From Anarhynchus alexandrinus (Eukaryota > Chordata > Aves > Charadriiformes > Charadriidae), in NCBI GenBank assembly GCA_008711295.1, contig VUYV01000614.1:62001-126000 (forward strand): DNA of 64,000 nt, written 5' to 3'. Below the pieces are notes generated by a model. That model worked only from the letters and a program-made list of their open reading frames with translations. It ran no database searches and was not told where the DNA came from. Position numbers and translations under genes: made by a program. Positions 24,367 through 38,609 of the stretch are shown piece after piece; position 1 is the stretch's first letter, and each line of letters begins with the position of its first letter.

Positions 24367-27300
24367 CACTATAGTAACGGTAACCTTTTACTGTGTGCAC
24401 ACTAAGAGCAGTTACCTAACAAAATGCGTGTTTTTAACATCTGTACTATTGAATGTACTATTGCAAGATCCATGTAGATAAATGACAAATTTTTTGCAGC
24501 TATTTATTCTACTGGCTATGCACAAGCCTTTGGATCATGTTCTATCAAACTATCAGACCAAATGTGCTTCTGGCAGGATTTTTAAGGCACAAGGATCCGT
24601 ATTGGAAGAAATATTAAAAATCTCAGAGCAGTAGCTTAGAGGCTTCATTTCTTGGAGTTCTTGACAACTTTGACAGTTTTATTTCATATGACTGAAAGAG
24701 CTAAATAAAAATAATTGAGTATGGCATGGCAAAATAATAGATGGCTATAGTTAATGCTGACTTCAGCCCCTATATGCCTGTTGAGTTCAATAAGGTACTA
24801 AAGCACGTAACTTAGTGTTGAATTTGGTCCAGAAAACTTAATGAAGTATGGGACTTACTGCTCCTAGAAAATTTCAGTAAAACCTGATTGTATAAACATC
24901 TACCATTGCTCCCACCTTTCTCTGGCACTTCCGGTAGTGTTCATCCTTGTATCACATCTATGCATATACCTCATACAACACTGAAATCAACCCATGCTTC
25001 ACACAAAGGTACATGGGGAACATTACAGTGCTCTGATTAACTAATCTCTTCAGTTGCTTGTATAGCTATGACACCAAACATTTTGGGGAAAAATCTAGGT
25101 TGATCATACCTTGGAACAGAGTGCTTTGATTAGGTAACCTCACAAAATCTCCTTCATACAAAGGATAAGTAGGTTGGTTCTGTCTTCCAAATTTTTATCT
25201 CCTTGTAAGCATTTTTCATGCTTATCCTCTCATTTGTCTTTTTATGCCAAACTACTGTTTCATTTGGGCTTGTTTATTCTTAATATAGAAGATATCTGAG
25301 CCCTTTTAGCCTTACTTTTGGGCTTCTGTAAAATAGAGTTTGTTAGTAAGCATAAGGCTGTCTTACATAAAAAATGTTGTATTCAGGTGTGTTGGATTCT
25401 GCTTTCTGTAAAAAATTACACTATCCTACTTCTGCATCACAGGTGACATTTTGGAAGACAGAGAAAAATTACGTTACTTGCTAGACATCACGTGGAAAAT
25501 AAGCATATCAGCATCCTTCCTCTAAATAATAAACTAAGTAGCCAATAACGAGACAAAAGATGTGGAAAGAAGTAATGTCATATACTATTAAAAGCAAAAT
25601 TCCAAGAGAAGTTATTATTCAGCTATTTATTTCCTTTCTGTAAAGGCCCCAACCACATCTGTACTGATTTTTAAGAAAACCTTTAATTCTAACAACCACA
25701 ACATCTTATTTTCTATATCTATAATCTGTTCTCATTCTTGAAATACTGTATTTTTATGGTATTACACATGATCTGCTAATTATCTCTCCTCAGAAGACCT
25801 CAGTTTCCCTTCAGTCCTTAGAGGTGACTATCACATTGTACTCTACTTTTCCCTCCAGTCTCAACCCCAGAAGATTGCTTCCCATTTTACTTTCATGGGT
25901 GTGTGGAAGAAGGCAAACCCACAGGAGTGGTGCTTCTCTCAAAGGGGCACTTACCCCAGAAGGACAGATGACCAGTTTTATTTAGTCCTTATTATGTACC
26001 ATACAGCTTGTACATCTGTAGGTCCTTACTCAGCATGAGGATTTCTTAACCTACTGCTGTCAGGAGTTGGAATCAGTGATCATATAAATAATTTTTATTT
26101 CTTTCTGCTTACCTTATAAATAGAAAAGTTGTTTCTAACTGTAAAATGATAAGTAAAAGTGGTTTCAAAACAAAGTCTGCATGTTTCTAACTGCTTAAAA
26201 ACATCTCTCAATATAGGTTTTTTGATGTAGTTGTCATCATTTGTTTGTTTTGTTTGACCTATGAAAGGTAAACCCCTTAAATTATCCTGGAAAAGGTAAG
26301 GAGATGGGAAGAAACAGCTGTTTCAAACATTAAGCCATGCCAAAGCCAAATGGAAGAAGAAATTTGTAACAGCCATTGCTAAAAAAATAACCCCCAATCC
26401 AGCAAAAAACCTTACAGGATTATCTTCAAATTGTGCTATAACATAATGCGTGATGTTGCTACAGCTACTGAGGAAGGAAAGTGGGGGTTATTATCATGAA
26501 AGTGCTCTAGTTAGAAGACGAATTAAACATCCCACTACAAAACATTTTAAATGTACCCCCATTCATCAGAAATAATTATCTGAAACTGAATGCTCCAATA
26601 TATTCAAGCACATTTAAAGCAATGGTGCAGCATAGAGGTAATTAACAGATGTCTTTTTTCATTATGCAAGCACTTTGCTATAAAGCACAAGCAAAACACA
26701 GATACTTGTCACTATCCCTCTGCTTGTAAACACATGTCTCTGAGAATTAATTTTGTTTTAATTAGGTTTCTTTTTTAGTGATTTTGCTAAAAAGGCAGGT
26801 GACCTTGTTTTGCAATGATATGCAACTTTACCCATAGGTTAATTTCTTTATGGCCTTTTCACGTTTTTATGATATCCTTACTTCTTCTCTGCATGTGTGT
26901 ATCTCACATACATGTATTACAGTAATGGGGAAAATGAGAAAGGACACTAAAGAAGCTACTTACTGAAGTTTTAAAAAAATGTATTCCTGCAATATGTACA
27001 ACAGTGTTACCTCCAGAGGCAGCTGGCTTCTGCGGGGCTGTAGCTTGAGTTTCTCTCACTGCATTCACTCACAGCACTATGAGACAACTGAGTCACCAAG
27101 ATTAGGGCTTGAGCTACAGGAAAGGTATGGCATGCTATAATTGTTGCTGAATATGGGCCAAATGCAGATGCCCTTGTTTAGAAAAATCGGGTTTGCTGCA
27201 CTGACTGTAGAATGTCAAGTATTTGTTTAGCATTTTGTTGATCACACTTATACAGGATTAGCGACCTATTCATTAGCCAGATCACTCCGCTTTATTGCTG

Positions 27301-27479
27301 TGATGGATTTCCATCATCCTTCCTTGTTAGCCTTCGAGCTCAACTCTCCTTATATTACACATCACCATTTTTTCCTCAACCTAAGACTGAAGAAAACTTA
27401 GTAGAACTCTCTGTTCATTTCCTAACACAATTCCCTCTGAGCTGAGCTTGTCTTTTCCTAGCACAATACTTGATGAACA

Positions 27480-28147
27480 GTGCCCCTCCCCCACCAAAGA
27501 CTTTTTACTGCACTGTGTACTGTCACAGCCCTGACTGCATGGACTGAAAAGGCTCTGGGCTATGGGTTTCTAAAAACCTGAGACAATATGGTCATGGCCA
27601 AAGCAGGCTGATGAAGTGGGTGAGAAGTCCTAATTCCTCCCCCTTATCAATAAGAATGTTGCTTTTCAGGACTCCAAGCCATCCTGGGTAGACCTTATGG
27701 GGAAGCTGACCCTGAAGCAACTGGGTTGTGCTTCTCTGATCTTTCAGGTTGTGGCATTTTTATCTGCATTAGGTGAAGACAGAAATTAAAATGTAATACT
27801 TTGGGTCCAAAGGGCAAGGGCCCAGAGTGTTTGCAGCTGGTGCACTGGGAACCTCGACAATGCATTTTACTGGAATAAGTATGTTAATTTGTCAAACGTT
27901 GATGTATCTTTTCTTTTCTGTTGGCTTAAATGTAGCTTACTGCAGATGCTTCTTGCCTTAATACACGTCTATGAGATAAAAGTTGCCTCATGGATGTAGG
28001 GACACCAAGAAGTCTATCACTTGTACTTGTAAGCAAAGACTACGCAGGCAACACAGGAGAGGCTGCAGTCACTGAGGACAGCTCCCTGCTGTTGCGGCCA
28101 GCTGCATCACCTGATCTTCTGCAGGATCTGATCACATCCGGGAACTA
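27480..28147. other. GC-richer unique stretch before the LTR
   Basis: This 670-bp stretch has a base composition richer in G and C than its surroundings, and sits against the LTR. I see no gag, pol or env-like frame and no repeat family I can name. It could be an unrecognised part of the same insertion or ordinary intron. Confidence 0.3.
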
Positions 28148-28668
28148 TGTTTTGGATTTGTGACCAACACAGTATTGGTAACACAGGGATGTTTCAGTTA
28201 TTGCTAAGCAGTGCTTACACAGTGTCAAGGCCTTTTCTGCTTCTCACCCCACCCCACCAATGAGTAGGCTGGGGGTGCATAAGACGTTGGGAGAGGACAC
28301 AACTGGGACAGCTGACCCCAACTGACTAAAGGGATATCCCACACCATATGACATCACACTAAGCAATGTGGGGAAGAAGGACGAAGCAGGGGTGTTTAGA
28401 GTTATGGTGTTTGTCTTCCCAAGTAGACATTAAGCGTGACGAAGCCCTGCTTTTCTGCAGATGGCTGAAAACCTGCTGATAGGAAGTAGTGAATGTATTC
28501 ATTGCTTTGCTTCTCTTGTGTGCTTGGCTTTTGCTTTACCTATTAAACTGTCTCTATCTCAACCCATGAGTTTTTGCACTTTTCCAATTCTCTCCTCCAT
28601 CCCAATGAGGGGATATGAGCAAGCAAGTGTGGGGCTTAGCTGCTTACTGAGGTTAAACCACAACAACA
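28148..28668 (+). mobile_element. Avian ERVL-like solo LTR
   Basis: The sequence from about 28150 to the end matches a familiar avian ERVL-type LTR pattern in plus orientation: GGATGTTTCAGTTATTGCTA, AAGGCCTTTTCTGCTTCTCA, GACAGCTGACCCCAACTGAC, a TTGCTTTACCTATTAAACTG block holding an ATTAAA poly(A) signal at 28542-28547, then AACCCATGAGTTTTTGCACT and a GGTTAAACCACAACA end. I see no partner LTR or internal gag-pol sequence within the window, so it reads as a solo LTR. Exact ends and target-site duplication are unresolved. It is antisense to CNTNAP2. The name rests on memory, not a search. Confidence 0.75.
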
Positions 28669-29039
28669 TCCTAAATTAGGAAGAATTTGTCTGTTCTTCC
28701 CCAATACTCTTATCGGAAAGCTGTTTCAGAACTTCATTCTTGATGGCTAAAAATCCTGGTTTCCAGGTTTAATATATTTATAAATATTTGATTCACAGGA
28801 CACTATTTTTTGTGTTCATCAATGCCTGCTAGCATAAATATTTGTTCCTCACTCACATTTATGTTAATGTATTTTTAGAAAAAAATGATACTACTATGTT
28901 TTAGCACATGGGAGATGAAACACAGTGCAGAGACAAATAAACTGCTGCTAAGCCCAACTATTGTGTGCACATAACACTGCAAAGATTATAGTTCAGCCCC
29001 AAAAAGCAGCCTGGCTCCACAGGCAAGAACCATGGCTGA

Positions 29040-29530
29040 GCAAATAAGCCTTGCTAAAAGTCTTCTGAAGAACATAAGAATAGAAGCAATGTCCTGAAGA
29101 ATCATAACAACAGTCCACCTGCTCCATCATCCTGTTGTGGACAGTGGCAATAAGAGATGCTACTCAGGGCAAGCATGTGAGCGTGGCCACTTCTGTCACG
29201 CATTCAGTTTCACGCACCTTTCACTCCCCCACCATCTACCATGAGTGCATTAAAAATGTTATAGGGTGCACAGTGCTTACAGTATCCATTGAGGGACCTG
29301 TTTTCCATGAACCTGTTAAAACCTTTTCTGAACCAACTAATGATGTCTGCTTGCACAGCCTCCTCTGGCAGCAAAGTTCCAGAAGTTTACTAGTGGCTAT
29401 GTAAAGTAATACTTTTTTTCCCCATTTTAAGTTGGCCTTATAACAGTTAACAGGTCTGTACTATCTTTTGGAGTCTTTGTGCTATGCTCCTGTGCACTAG
29501 GAAAGTATGCTAACACTATTATATTGTATG
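29040..29530 (-). mobile_element. Ancient CR1/L3-type LINE fossil
   Basis: In plus-strand reading the segment follows the complement of an old amniote CR1/L3 3' end: AAGAACATAAGAATAGAAGC, CTGCTCCATCATCCTGTTG, GGACAGTGGCAATAAGAGAT, then AACCTGTTAAAACCTTTTCT, CAGCCTCCTCTGGCAGCAAA and GTTCCAGAAGTTTACTAGTG. The element therefore lies on the minus strand and is very diverged. No ORF survives. Confidence 0.7.
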
Positions 29531-32500
29531 TGAACTTCCCTTCTTGTTTTTAATTTATCAAATGACAAAAAGTGGCCCCATGTGCATGCAACAACAATCC
29601 CCACTGAAATTACCCTAGTTCCTTCGGAGCAAGTTATTACACTGTTTGCAGGAAGATCTTAAGGGTACAAAATACACGGAAATAGAGTCAGTGAGGAAAC
29701 TATGTTTGCACGTCTTTAAGGAAGGGGAGTTCAGAAACAGAAAGGTACGAGTTAATTGTTTCCTAAGGTCTTCAAACTCTTTTCTAAGGTCTTCAGAAAA
29801 AAATAATTGTTTACAAACAATAATAATTGGTTTCAAGAATATAGAGGACTCAATGACAATTAACACAACAGAACCTGGAGGCTTGCAGGTACATTCTTCA
29901 GCTGTATCAGTATAATTTATGCTGAGCTTATAAGAATTTATACATGGTCAGAAGTGATTTGCAAGAATTAATACATCAGAAGTAGACACTGAAATAATAT
30001 AAGAATCGTGAGGAGGTAGATGCTATAACTATTGGAAGTATATCACTAGAAGGTTTTTAAGTAAGTTAAGGAAGTTAAGTAAGGGCAGGTATAAAAGACT
30101 AACTTATTTGTGGAATGCTGGAACAGTTGATGAACTTAGATGAACCTTCAGTAATCATTAAAGAAACTTGGAAAAAACCCTAAAAAATTAATGTTATCAG
30201 AAATAAAAAAAGTTTTATGTTTTTGAATTATGGGATAATATTCATTCTAGATCAACAACAGGAGTTAGCATGAAGTGGTCAAGTGGTTGAGTGATTTTTT
30301 TTGGTTTTGCTTTACTTTCCTATAAATAAAGAAAACATACATTTAATGCCATTTCAAAATACTTTCCCATTTTGTTTACAGGGTTGGCCTCCAATTTTCA
30401 TCATTCAGTTTATGCTGTGGCAAGACTTGCAATTTACTCCATTCCCCCATTTCTGTTTCATGTTCACTTCCTTGACTGAAGATGAAAAAGATTAAAAAAA
30501 CATAAGGTTACATGATTTAGTAGCTCCATGAAACTTGCTTGAGATTAGGTCCTTTCTAGGGAGTTGATATTAAAATAAAAGTCAGTATGCATTCTGGCAG
30601 CTCTATTATGCATTATTTACATCTTCTTTTTGTGTTGAGAATCCTTGAGATATGGTTAACCGCCTTGTTTTCCAGGAAATCCTGAATGACAGTAGACAAT
30701 GCTTCTAATCATTATTCATTCTGCTATCCTTACAAATACCTAGTAAGTGTGAAATAAGTGCTGGTCCCCAACTAAGTGCCTACCAAAAAATAATTTGTAG
30801 TTTGTGAAGATGAAAGGCCTTACTGTCAAATCAGATCTTTGAGGCCTTTTTGGCAAGAAAAAGTTGAGGATAGTTATGTGTAAAGATGACAAGACTATCT
30901 GCCTTAGCAACTAACGTTACATAAAGTGTCCAGATTGATGGAGAAGATGTATATGACACCATGGATTAAAAAAATTGATGCGGTTCCCCAAGAAATACAA
31001 AATTATGATGAAGTGTCAGTTTTCATTTTTTGCAGTTCTAGTGGCAATCCCTTTTCTAGAGAAGTAATAGCACGCAGCAGTGCTAATAAAATCTCCCTCG
31101 AGGAAGGAGGGCCTGGAGCCTGTCTCTCCATAAAGTCCCCAGTCGTGGGGAAATGCATTCTCCATTCCCTATACTAATGATGCATTTCTATTACCAATGA
31201 TGAGAAGTGAAACTGATTTCCTAATGTTTTGAATATGCTGCCCTTTGCATAAAGCTGGTTTTCTTCCAAATAGATCTATATAGTCTATATTATTAGAGTT
31301 CATTTCAAAATGCAGCTTTTTAATCTAAATACTTCCAGCCAGTGTTCATTGTAGAAAGTTCAAATATATATTTGATTTAAAGTACTTTGGGAGTTTTCAG
31401 AGAGGTTCCATACTGTCGTATTTCGACTTGGTGAACACGCATCTCTCCATTTGGCAATACAACCTACTTCCTACTGTGTCAAAAGTGAAGGTGCTGTCTA
31501 CATGGACAAGTGATTGAAAAAAAGTGGCATTGCCACATCTGGAACTTCTGCACATGTTTGTAACTAGAAAAAGGAGACCTCTGAGTCCTCCAGGAGCACG
31601 ACTTTCAAGCTACAGTGGAAAAACTGAAACAATGCTAAAGGGAGCATTATTACCCAGTAGCTTGTATTTCCCTTTAAACATCCATGATTTATCTTTGGTA
31701 TTTCCAAATACAAGTGAGTCGCACAAGTATTCCTGGTCACAGCTAGCAAGTGTTTTACAGAGTGCCTAACAAACATTTTTATCAAGTTGCAATGTAGTAG
31801 TGTTCCTTTATGGTCAAGACAGACAGTAAGCTCTTCACTTAAACCAATCTCTAATTTTCAAAACATTTGGAGCTGATATTGGGATCTTTGTGGTTTTAGG
31901 AGTAGAAACATACAAAAAACTAGAATATGCTATTGATATCTCTTTGACTGAAGTCACTAACATAGTTTGTTTTAAGGTACGTAATAAAAACAATTTTAAT
32001 ACATTTTTGTAGAAAATAAGCAGAAATGGCAAATATTCAAAAATACAAGCAAAGAACAAGTTTCTGTATCATATTGTTTGCATTCTTCAGAGATAGAGAT
32101 GATAGTGGATGGAACCTGGAAGTAAGCTGTATCAGTCCTGAGACTTTGCTATGAAATATTATTCTTAATAGATTATTTTTATAACAAAGATTTATTTTAT
32201 GATGTGTTGTCAGTACACCTGTTTCTCCTCTGAGGCAAGCATATGAGAGTTGAGTTACTGATACAGACAATTATTAATTATTTTCTTTTAATGCAATACA
32301 GCCCAAGATCCCCGTGAGGATCAATAACCTATTATATTTGGTCTTTCATGACTACAAGGAAAGTCAGTACTTATGATTCCATTTGTCTGCTCTTTCACAG
32401 TATGTATACATAATATGATTCAATGACATACAAAAACTGTCAAACTAATGCTAATTGTAACAGTTAAGTACTAGAAGTAATAGCCGTTTTAGGATGAGTT

Positions 32501-33612
32501 TCTGCCAAAGATCAATCTCCCTGTAACTGAGTTCCTACACATGATAATCTTCGATGTCTTTCTCCTGCTTTTCCACTTTGTCACAAGCCCCATGTTTCTC
32601 CCTCTTCAGCTCTTCCACTTTTCACCTATCCCCTAATTAAATCATACTGTATCTTCTTCCTTTTTCTCATTTCCTTTTATTGTTTTCCATTATAAAATGG
32701 AGATGAAAACATCAATTTTTTCAATTCTCTTCATAGGAGAGTTTACAAAGATGCCTCAGATTAACAATTGTGTCTGTATAGTTTCGAATCCCTTTTCATA
32801 GGTTTCGTGGTTTCCTTCCCTCATTACTGGATTCTGACTACAACAGATCAGTTGCTCAACTTTTTCTTTTATTTTTTGGCAAATTTACTCTTGTGAGGGG
32901 GCATTAGAAAGAGAGTCTTCTGTTCTCAACCATCTCTGACTTCCTGTCATTCTGCACACCCAGAATGAAAAGCCTCAGATCGTTCTTCCAAGAATACCAT
33001 AAATTCCCTTTATATGAAGGTCAAATGACAAATCTCCACAAAAAACATCTGTGTATAAGGCCTTTTATAAAACTCAAGTTATAACAGTCTTTGTGTAGAT
33101 GTTACCATACAGATTTCTGCACTAAGGTTGAGTTGGTAGGCTAAAACACCAAACACATTGTTTTCTTCATTATACAACTAAAACAAAGATATAACTACAG
33201 ATATAATCATCTGTATATCCATTTCCCCCTACAAACTTGAGCTATTTCATTCACACACTGTTACGCTTAACACCTACAAATACGTGCTCCATATAAAAAT
33301 CTCTCAGTTAAAAGACTGAATCGGCTTAAATATTGTAAGTAGTAAAATACATGAGTAGCACAGACATTCAAAAAGCATGCAACTTATTTAGCAACTTAAG
33401 CTGAACAACCACTCTGACAATGAAAGCAAGAACAAAATCATGTTTTACCTATGTTTTGATTCCTTATGATATATATTTCATCAAGTTTTGCAGATGGCAA
33501 GGGCAAAACTGCCATAGAGCTGGGGAGAAACAGATCCTGAGTTTTACAAAAAATTGCAACTTGTTCAGACTGCTTGGACACAGAAAATGAACCAATTTAT
33601 AATCCACCAGAA

Positions 33613-35592
33613 AACTTCTTTGCATGGATGAACGAGGAGGTCCTGGACATGCTCAAAAGTAAAAAGGAGGCCTACAGGGGGTGGTAACAGGGGCGGGTAG
33701 CCTGGGAGGAATACAGAGAAATTGTCTAAGCAGCCAGGGATCACGTTAGGCAGGCTAAAGCCCAGATTGAATTAAATCAAGATATCAAGACAAACAAAAA
33801 ATCCTTCTATAAGTATGTCAGTGAGAAAAGAAAGACTAGGGAAGATGTGGGCCCTCTCCAGAAGGAAATGGAAGAGCTGGTCACCTGGGATACAGACAAA
33901 GCCGAGGTACTCAATGACTTTTTTACCTCAGTCTTCACTGACAAGGACTGCAGCCACTGCCCATGACACAGAAGGCAAAGGCCAGGACTGGAAAAATGAA
34001 GAACCGCCCACTGTAGGTGAAGATCAAGTATGAGACCAGCTGAGGAACCTGAAGGTGCACAAGTCCATGGGACCTGATGAGATACATCTGCAGGTCCTGA
34101 GGGAACTGGCAGATGAAGTCGCTAAGCCACTAGCCATCATATTTGAGAAGTCGTGGCGGTCTGGCGAAGTTCCTGCTGACTGGAAAAGGGGAAACATAAC
34201 CCCTATTTTCAAAAAGGGAAAAAGAGAAGAACCAGGGAACTACAGGCCAGTCAGTCTCACCTCAGTGCCTGGCAAGATCATGTAGCAGATCCTCCTGGAA
34301 ACTCTGCTAAGGCACATGGAAAAAGAGGAGGTGATTGGTAGCAGCCAACATGGCTTCACCAAGGGCAAGTCATGCCTGTCAGATTTGGTGGCCTTCTACG
34401 AGGGGGTTACAGCGCTAGTGGACAAGGGAAGAGCAACTGATGTCATGTACCTGGACTTGTGCAAAGCAGTTGACACTGTCCCACACTACATCCTGGTCTC
34501 TAAATTGAAGAGACGTGGATTTGACAGATGGACCACTTGGTGGATAAAGAACTGGCTGGGGATAGTCACACTAAAGAGTTGTGGTCAACAGCTCGATGTC
34601 CAAGTGGAGACCAGTGACAAGTGCTGTTCCTCAGGGGTTGATACTGGGACCAGTGCTGTTTAATATCTTTGTCAGTGACATGGACAGTGCAATTCAGTGC
34701 ACCCTCAGCAAGTTTGCTGATACCGAGCTGTTTGGCGAGGTAGACACGCTGGAGGGGAGGGATGCCATCCAGAGGGACCTGGACAGGCTGGAGAGGTGGG
34801 CCCATGCCAACCTCATGAAGTTCAACAAGGCCAAGTGCAAGGTTGTACATCTGGGTCAGGGCAATCCCAAGCACAAATACAGGCTGGGTGGAGAATGGAT
34901 TGAGAGCAGCCCTGAAGAGAAGGACTCGGGGGTGTTAGTTGATGAGAAACAACATGAGCCAGCAATGTGCACTCGCAGCCCAGAAGGCCAACCATATCCT
35001 GGGCTGCATCAGAAGTGTGGCCAGCAGGTCAAAGGAGGTGATTTTTCCCCTCTACTCTGCTCTGGTGTGACCCCACCTGGAGTACTGTGTCCAGCTCTGG
35101 AGTCCCCAACATAGAAAAGACATGGACCTGTTGGAGCAGGTCCAGAGGAGGGCCACAAAGATGATGAGAGGGCTGGAGAACCTCTCCTATGAAGACAGGC
35201 TGAGAGAGGTGGGGTTGTTCAGCCTGGAGAAGAGAAGCCTCCGGGGACAACTTACTGTGGCCTTCCAGTACCTATAGGGGCCTACAGGAGAGATGGGGAT
35301 CGACTTTTTACAAGGGCATGTAGTGATAGGACGAGTGGGAATGGCTTCAAACTGGAAGAGGGTAGATTTAGATGAGGTATTAGGAAGAAATTTTTCACTA
35401 TGAGGGTGGTAAGGCACAGGAACTTGTTGCCCAGAGAAGTTGTGGAAGCTCCATCCCTGGAGGTGTTTAAGGCCAGGCTGAATGGGGCTTTGAGCAACCT
35501 GGTCTAGTGGGAGGTGTCTCTTCATATGGCAGGGGGGTTTGAACAAGATGGTCTTCAAGGTCCCTTCCAACCTAAACCATTCTATGATGCTA
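33613..35592 (+). mobile_element. Long CR1 LINE copy carrying most of the RT domain
   Basis: This is the longest CR1 in the window at nearly 2 kb, in plus orientation. It starts after the endonuclease domain at a WMNEEVLDMLKSKKEAYRGW-coding stretch. It continues through the RT finger (NYRPVSLTS at 34242-34268), the [16 protein letters not shown] block and a VPQG block, and reaches the C-terminal [14 protein letters not shown] region and a 3' tail ending CATTCTATGATGCTATA. Several in-frame stops and frameshifts are present. The 3' end carries the GGTCTAGTGGGAGGTGTCTC subfamily signature that is shared with the copy at 57.1 kb. It is antisense to CNTNAP2. Confidence 0.96.
34055..35114 (+). pseudogene. 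Decayed CR1 ORF2 reverse transcriptase
   Basis: RT-coding sequence is readable in pieces. [20 protein letters not shown] to [10 protein letters not shown] ends at a TAG at 34284, where CR1 normally has Glu. The frame resumes as [20 protein letters not shown] at 34316 and reaches [11 protein letters not shown], with Ala where Phe is usual in the DLSKAFDTV box. A frameshift near 34580 moves to [18 protein letters not shown]. The catalytic FADD box reads FADTEL, one Asp short. A further frameshift lies near 34945. The copy cannot encode an active enzyme. Confidence 0.92.
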
Positions 35593-36569
35593 TAATTGTT
35601 ATTATGACATTTTATGTCATACCCAGCAAATAACTGGTTTTAGACATGAGATTGTATGTTTAGTGACAGCATTTTAAACATTTCTGTTAAATATAAATAA
35701 TAACTGCAAATTAATTTCTGCTTTTCCAATGACAACACAAAACTTTTGCATCATAGAGATACAGTTTTTTATATTTGTTCAAAGTTTTCTTCATCACATT
35801 TTCTAACACTGTCAGCGGATTTTATCTTGTTATCTATATACTTGCCTGCTTGCTTGGAAATTGGCTTTTCCTTCTTTTTCATTTGGCTCTACTTTCTCTT
35901 TAATAATTTATATAAATAAATACATATACACTCAGATACTTAGGGTACTCCAATAGAGGCAACTGTATAACTTAAGCAACAACCCTGACTCATAACTCAA
36001 GAAAGATTTTGTTTCCCTCAATCTACATTTAACGTAATCTTGTAAACAACTTCCACTTGACCAAAAGCTAAGCAAAACATAGTATTTGTAACAAAGGAAT
36101 ACACATTATTAGCTGTCCTGAGATATTGGTTTAGACAGACTAATTTCTTCCCAGTAAAACATTTCTTCTTCTTCAGCAAAATATGAAAAAAACCCCACTG
36201 AATCCCATCAGCGTGCCTGCTAATATAGACACGCTTTTAGTGTAAAGAATACATGTAGCATTTAATGCCAATTTAAAGACTGTTGGAAACAATGTGAGAT
36301 AAAAATGCAATAAATTACCTTGGACCTGATTTACGAATTCTCCATTGCATACTCAGACAGCTCTTATAAACTTTGAGGGATCGCCAGGTATCCTATTTCC
36401 TACATTTACTGATTTTCATCACTATAGTATTCTGTGTGTGAACAGGAGGCAGAAGAAAGAAAAATAGCTGGAGAATTCGGGAAGAGTGGGGCTCGGACAA
36501 AATGTCTAGCCATGATTAATTACAGTTAAGTAGTAATTTGGAAAGCTTGGGGCATTCGTTGATTATGCA

Positions 36570-36600
36570 ACACACACGCACACACAAACCCCCAAACAGG
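36570..36600. repeat. Short imperfect (CA)n tract
   Basis: CACACACGCACACACAAACC followed by C-rich sequence; a degenerate dinucleotide repeat. Confidence 0.8.
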
Positions 36601-38609
36601 AGGGAGACATGAATGGTAACTAAGATAAAACCACACCTGGTCCATGACATTAAAACCATTGATAGAATTTAAACTTTTTTTAGAAGTCTAACTACAGAAA
36701 AAAAAAAAAGTAAAAGCAGTTTCTTCCTTTTCTCTTGGTATTAGAACCATTTATTTCTTTATATGCAGACTTTACGAGAGGTTACTGGATTGCTTTGAGT
36801 CTTTATCACAGACAGCGCATGCAACCTTCCTCTTTGAAGTAAAATAATCCACTATGCATATAACAATAGTTCCCAGTCAAACAGCAATATTGCAGGTGAT
36901 TCTTGCCTTTTTTATTTTCTTTTTTTTTTCTCCACCCTTTATTTATCAGGTCTTTTGCAGTGCTAAGAATCTGCTGGGCAAAATAAGAAAAGGACAAAGA
37001 ATGATTCTTCCTCTAAAAGCTGAAGCTTTTCAACTACCTGAGTGATGAACTGACATGATATTTTGATCAGTGGCTCTGAAGAAAATATCCCCATCAAGTC
37101 TGGGACCTGAGACACCCCCACCCCCAGCGCATATGATTACTTCCTCTTCTCCCCCTTATACACCCTGGTACACCAAAGAACAAACAGTGAAAACATATAT
37201 GTAATTTGTTTACACTGGAGGCTTAATACCTTCAGCTTGATGGACTTCCTTGCGATTGTTTCAGCTAAAATATGACTGCTAATAGTAATAACAGCCAAGC
37301 ATGCACTGCGGTCTTCATTTACCCAATAACACAGGTTGTCACAGATTTCAGATATCTTCTACATAGGATTGCACTGATTCAGAAAAAAAAAAAAAGTCAA
37401 GGGAGTCCTAGAATTTAAGAAGAAAAGAAAAGCACTCTCTTCAAGAACGAAGCAGTGTCAGGCACTGAGTGAAATACATTGGGCTAGTCAGCACAGGGGT
37501 GTTTTCATCTTTATAGCACTGCACTGAGGGCAGAGTCATTACTCTTTAAGTTAGCACACAAATAAAAGGAGGAGGAGGAGAAAATAATTGGCAGCTGAAA
37601 GTTCTTCAGTGCACAGTGCTCAGAGTACTCTGCCCTTACCTGACAAGCTGTGACAGTAAGGTCATTTACTTTAAAGTTAAGACCATAAGCTTTTCATTCA
37701 GACTAAAATTTCTGTACGATTCTAGGCAAGACATAGCAGACATTTCTGTTCTTGGTCACATGATTTGTCACTCACACATTAATCATGAAGTTTAATAACA
37801 AAAAGAATACAAATATGCTGGAAATGGGTTTTAAAATCATCTGTATGGTAGAAGAAAAAATCATATATCTGCATTTTCACCTGCTAATTCATAAACCTCT
37901 CACAAAATTCTTAGAATACTCCAAAAATGATGGAATGTTTCTAGCAAGAATATCCCAGAAAGTAGTAATTACAGATACCAGTTCTGATAGATTTTTTTCA
38001 GCAGCGCTATTGAATCATTCTGTAACTTAAAAAGATCTGTATTTGAACAGCAACACTCAGAAGTGAGGTTGGCAACAGGATGAACACTCACTTTTTGTCT
38101 TACAGTGGTTTACAAAGCAAATTAATGAACAAGGATAACATCTTGTCATCACTCTCCCCTTTAGGTTCATTCATTACTGCTAACACTGAATAATGAAGCA
38201 ACCTGAAGTCAAATGGGAATCATCTTCATCCTTAGCAGGTTGCTAGAGCTCAACCATTTTTACATATGCAGCAAGGTAAAAGACTTTGATCGTGATGCAT
38301 GAAGAAGTACAGATTTCTGTTTCCTCATCCTCAGCTATGCTAGTTTTGTATTGTTTGCGGGATGAAAAAACTGCAAAATAAGTGCACAGGACTGAATACA
38401 TAGCATCAAGTAAGAAGGTGCCATTTTAACAAAGATAAAGCAGACTGCCAAACAGTTCTTTCATGTCACATCAATGCCCACAGTTTCTTGTGTTTTCAGT
38501 TTTGGAGAAAGCTTAGACTTGGCTCCTCAGCTGTTTGGTCACTGCCGTGAGCCACATGCATTAAGGAAATGCTTTCTTTAATACCAGTGAGTGGGATGAC
38601 AGCAAAACG

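Noticed and set aside
28134..28671. ACATCC as a 6-bp target-site duplication of the LTR
   Set aside because: The sequence between the copies does not start with TG or end with CA, so the pairing may be coincidental.
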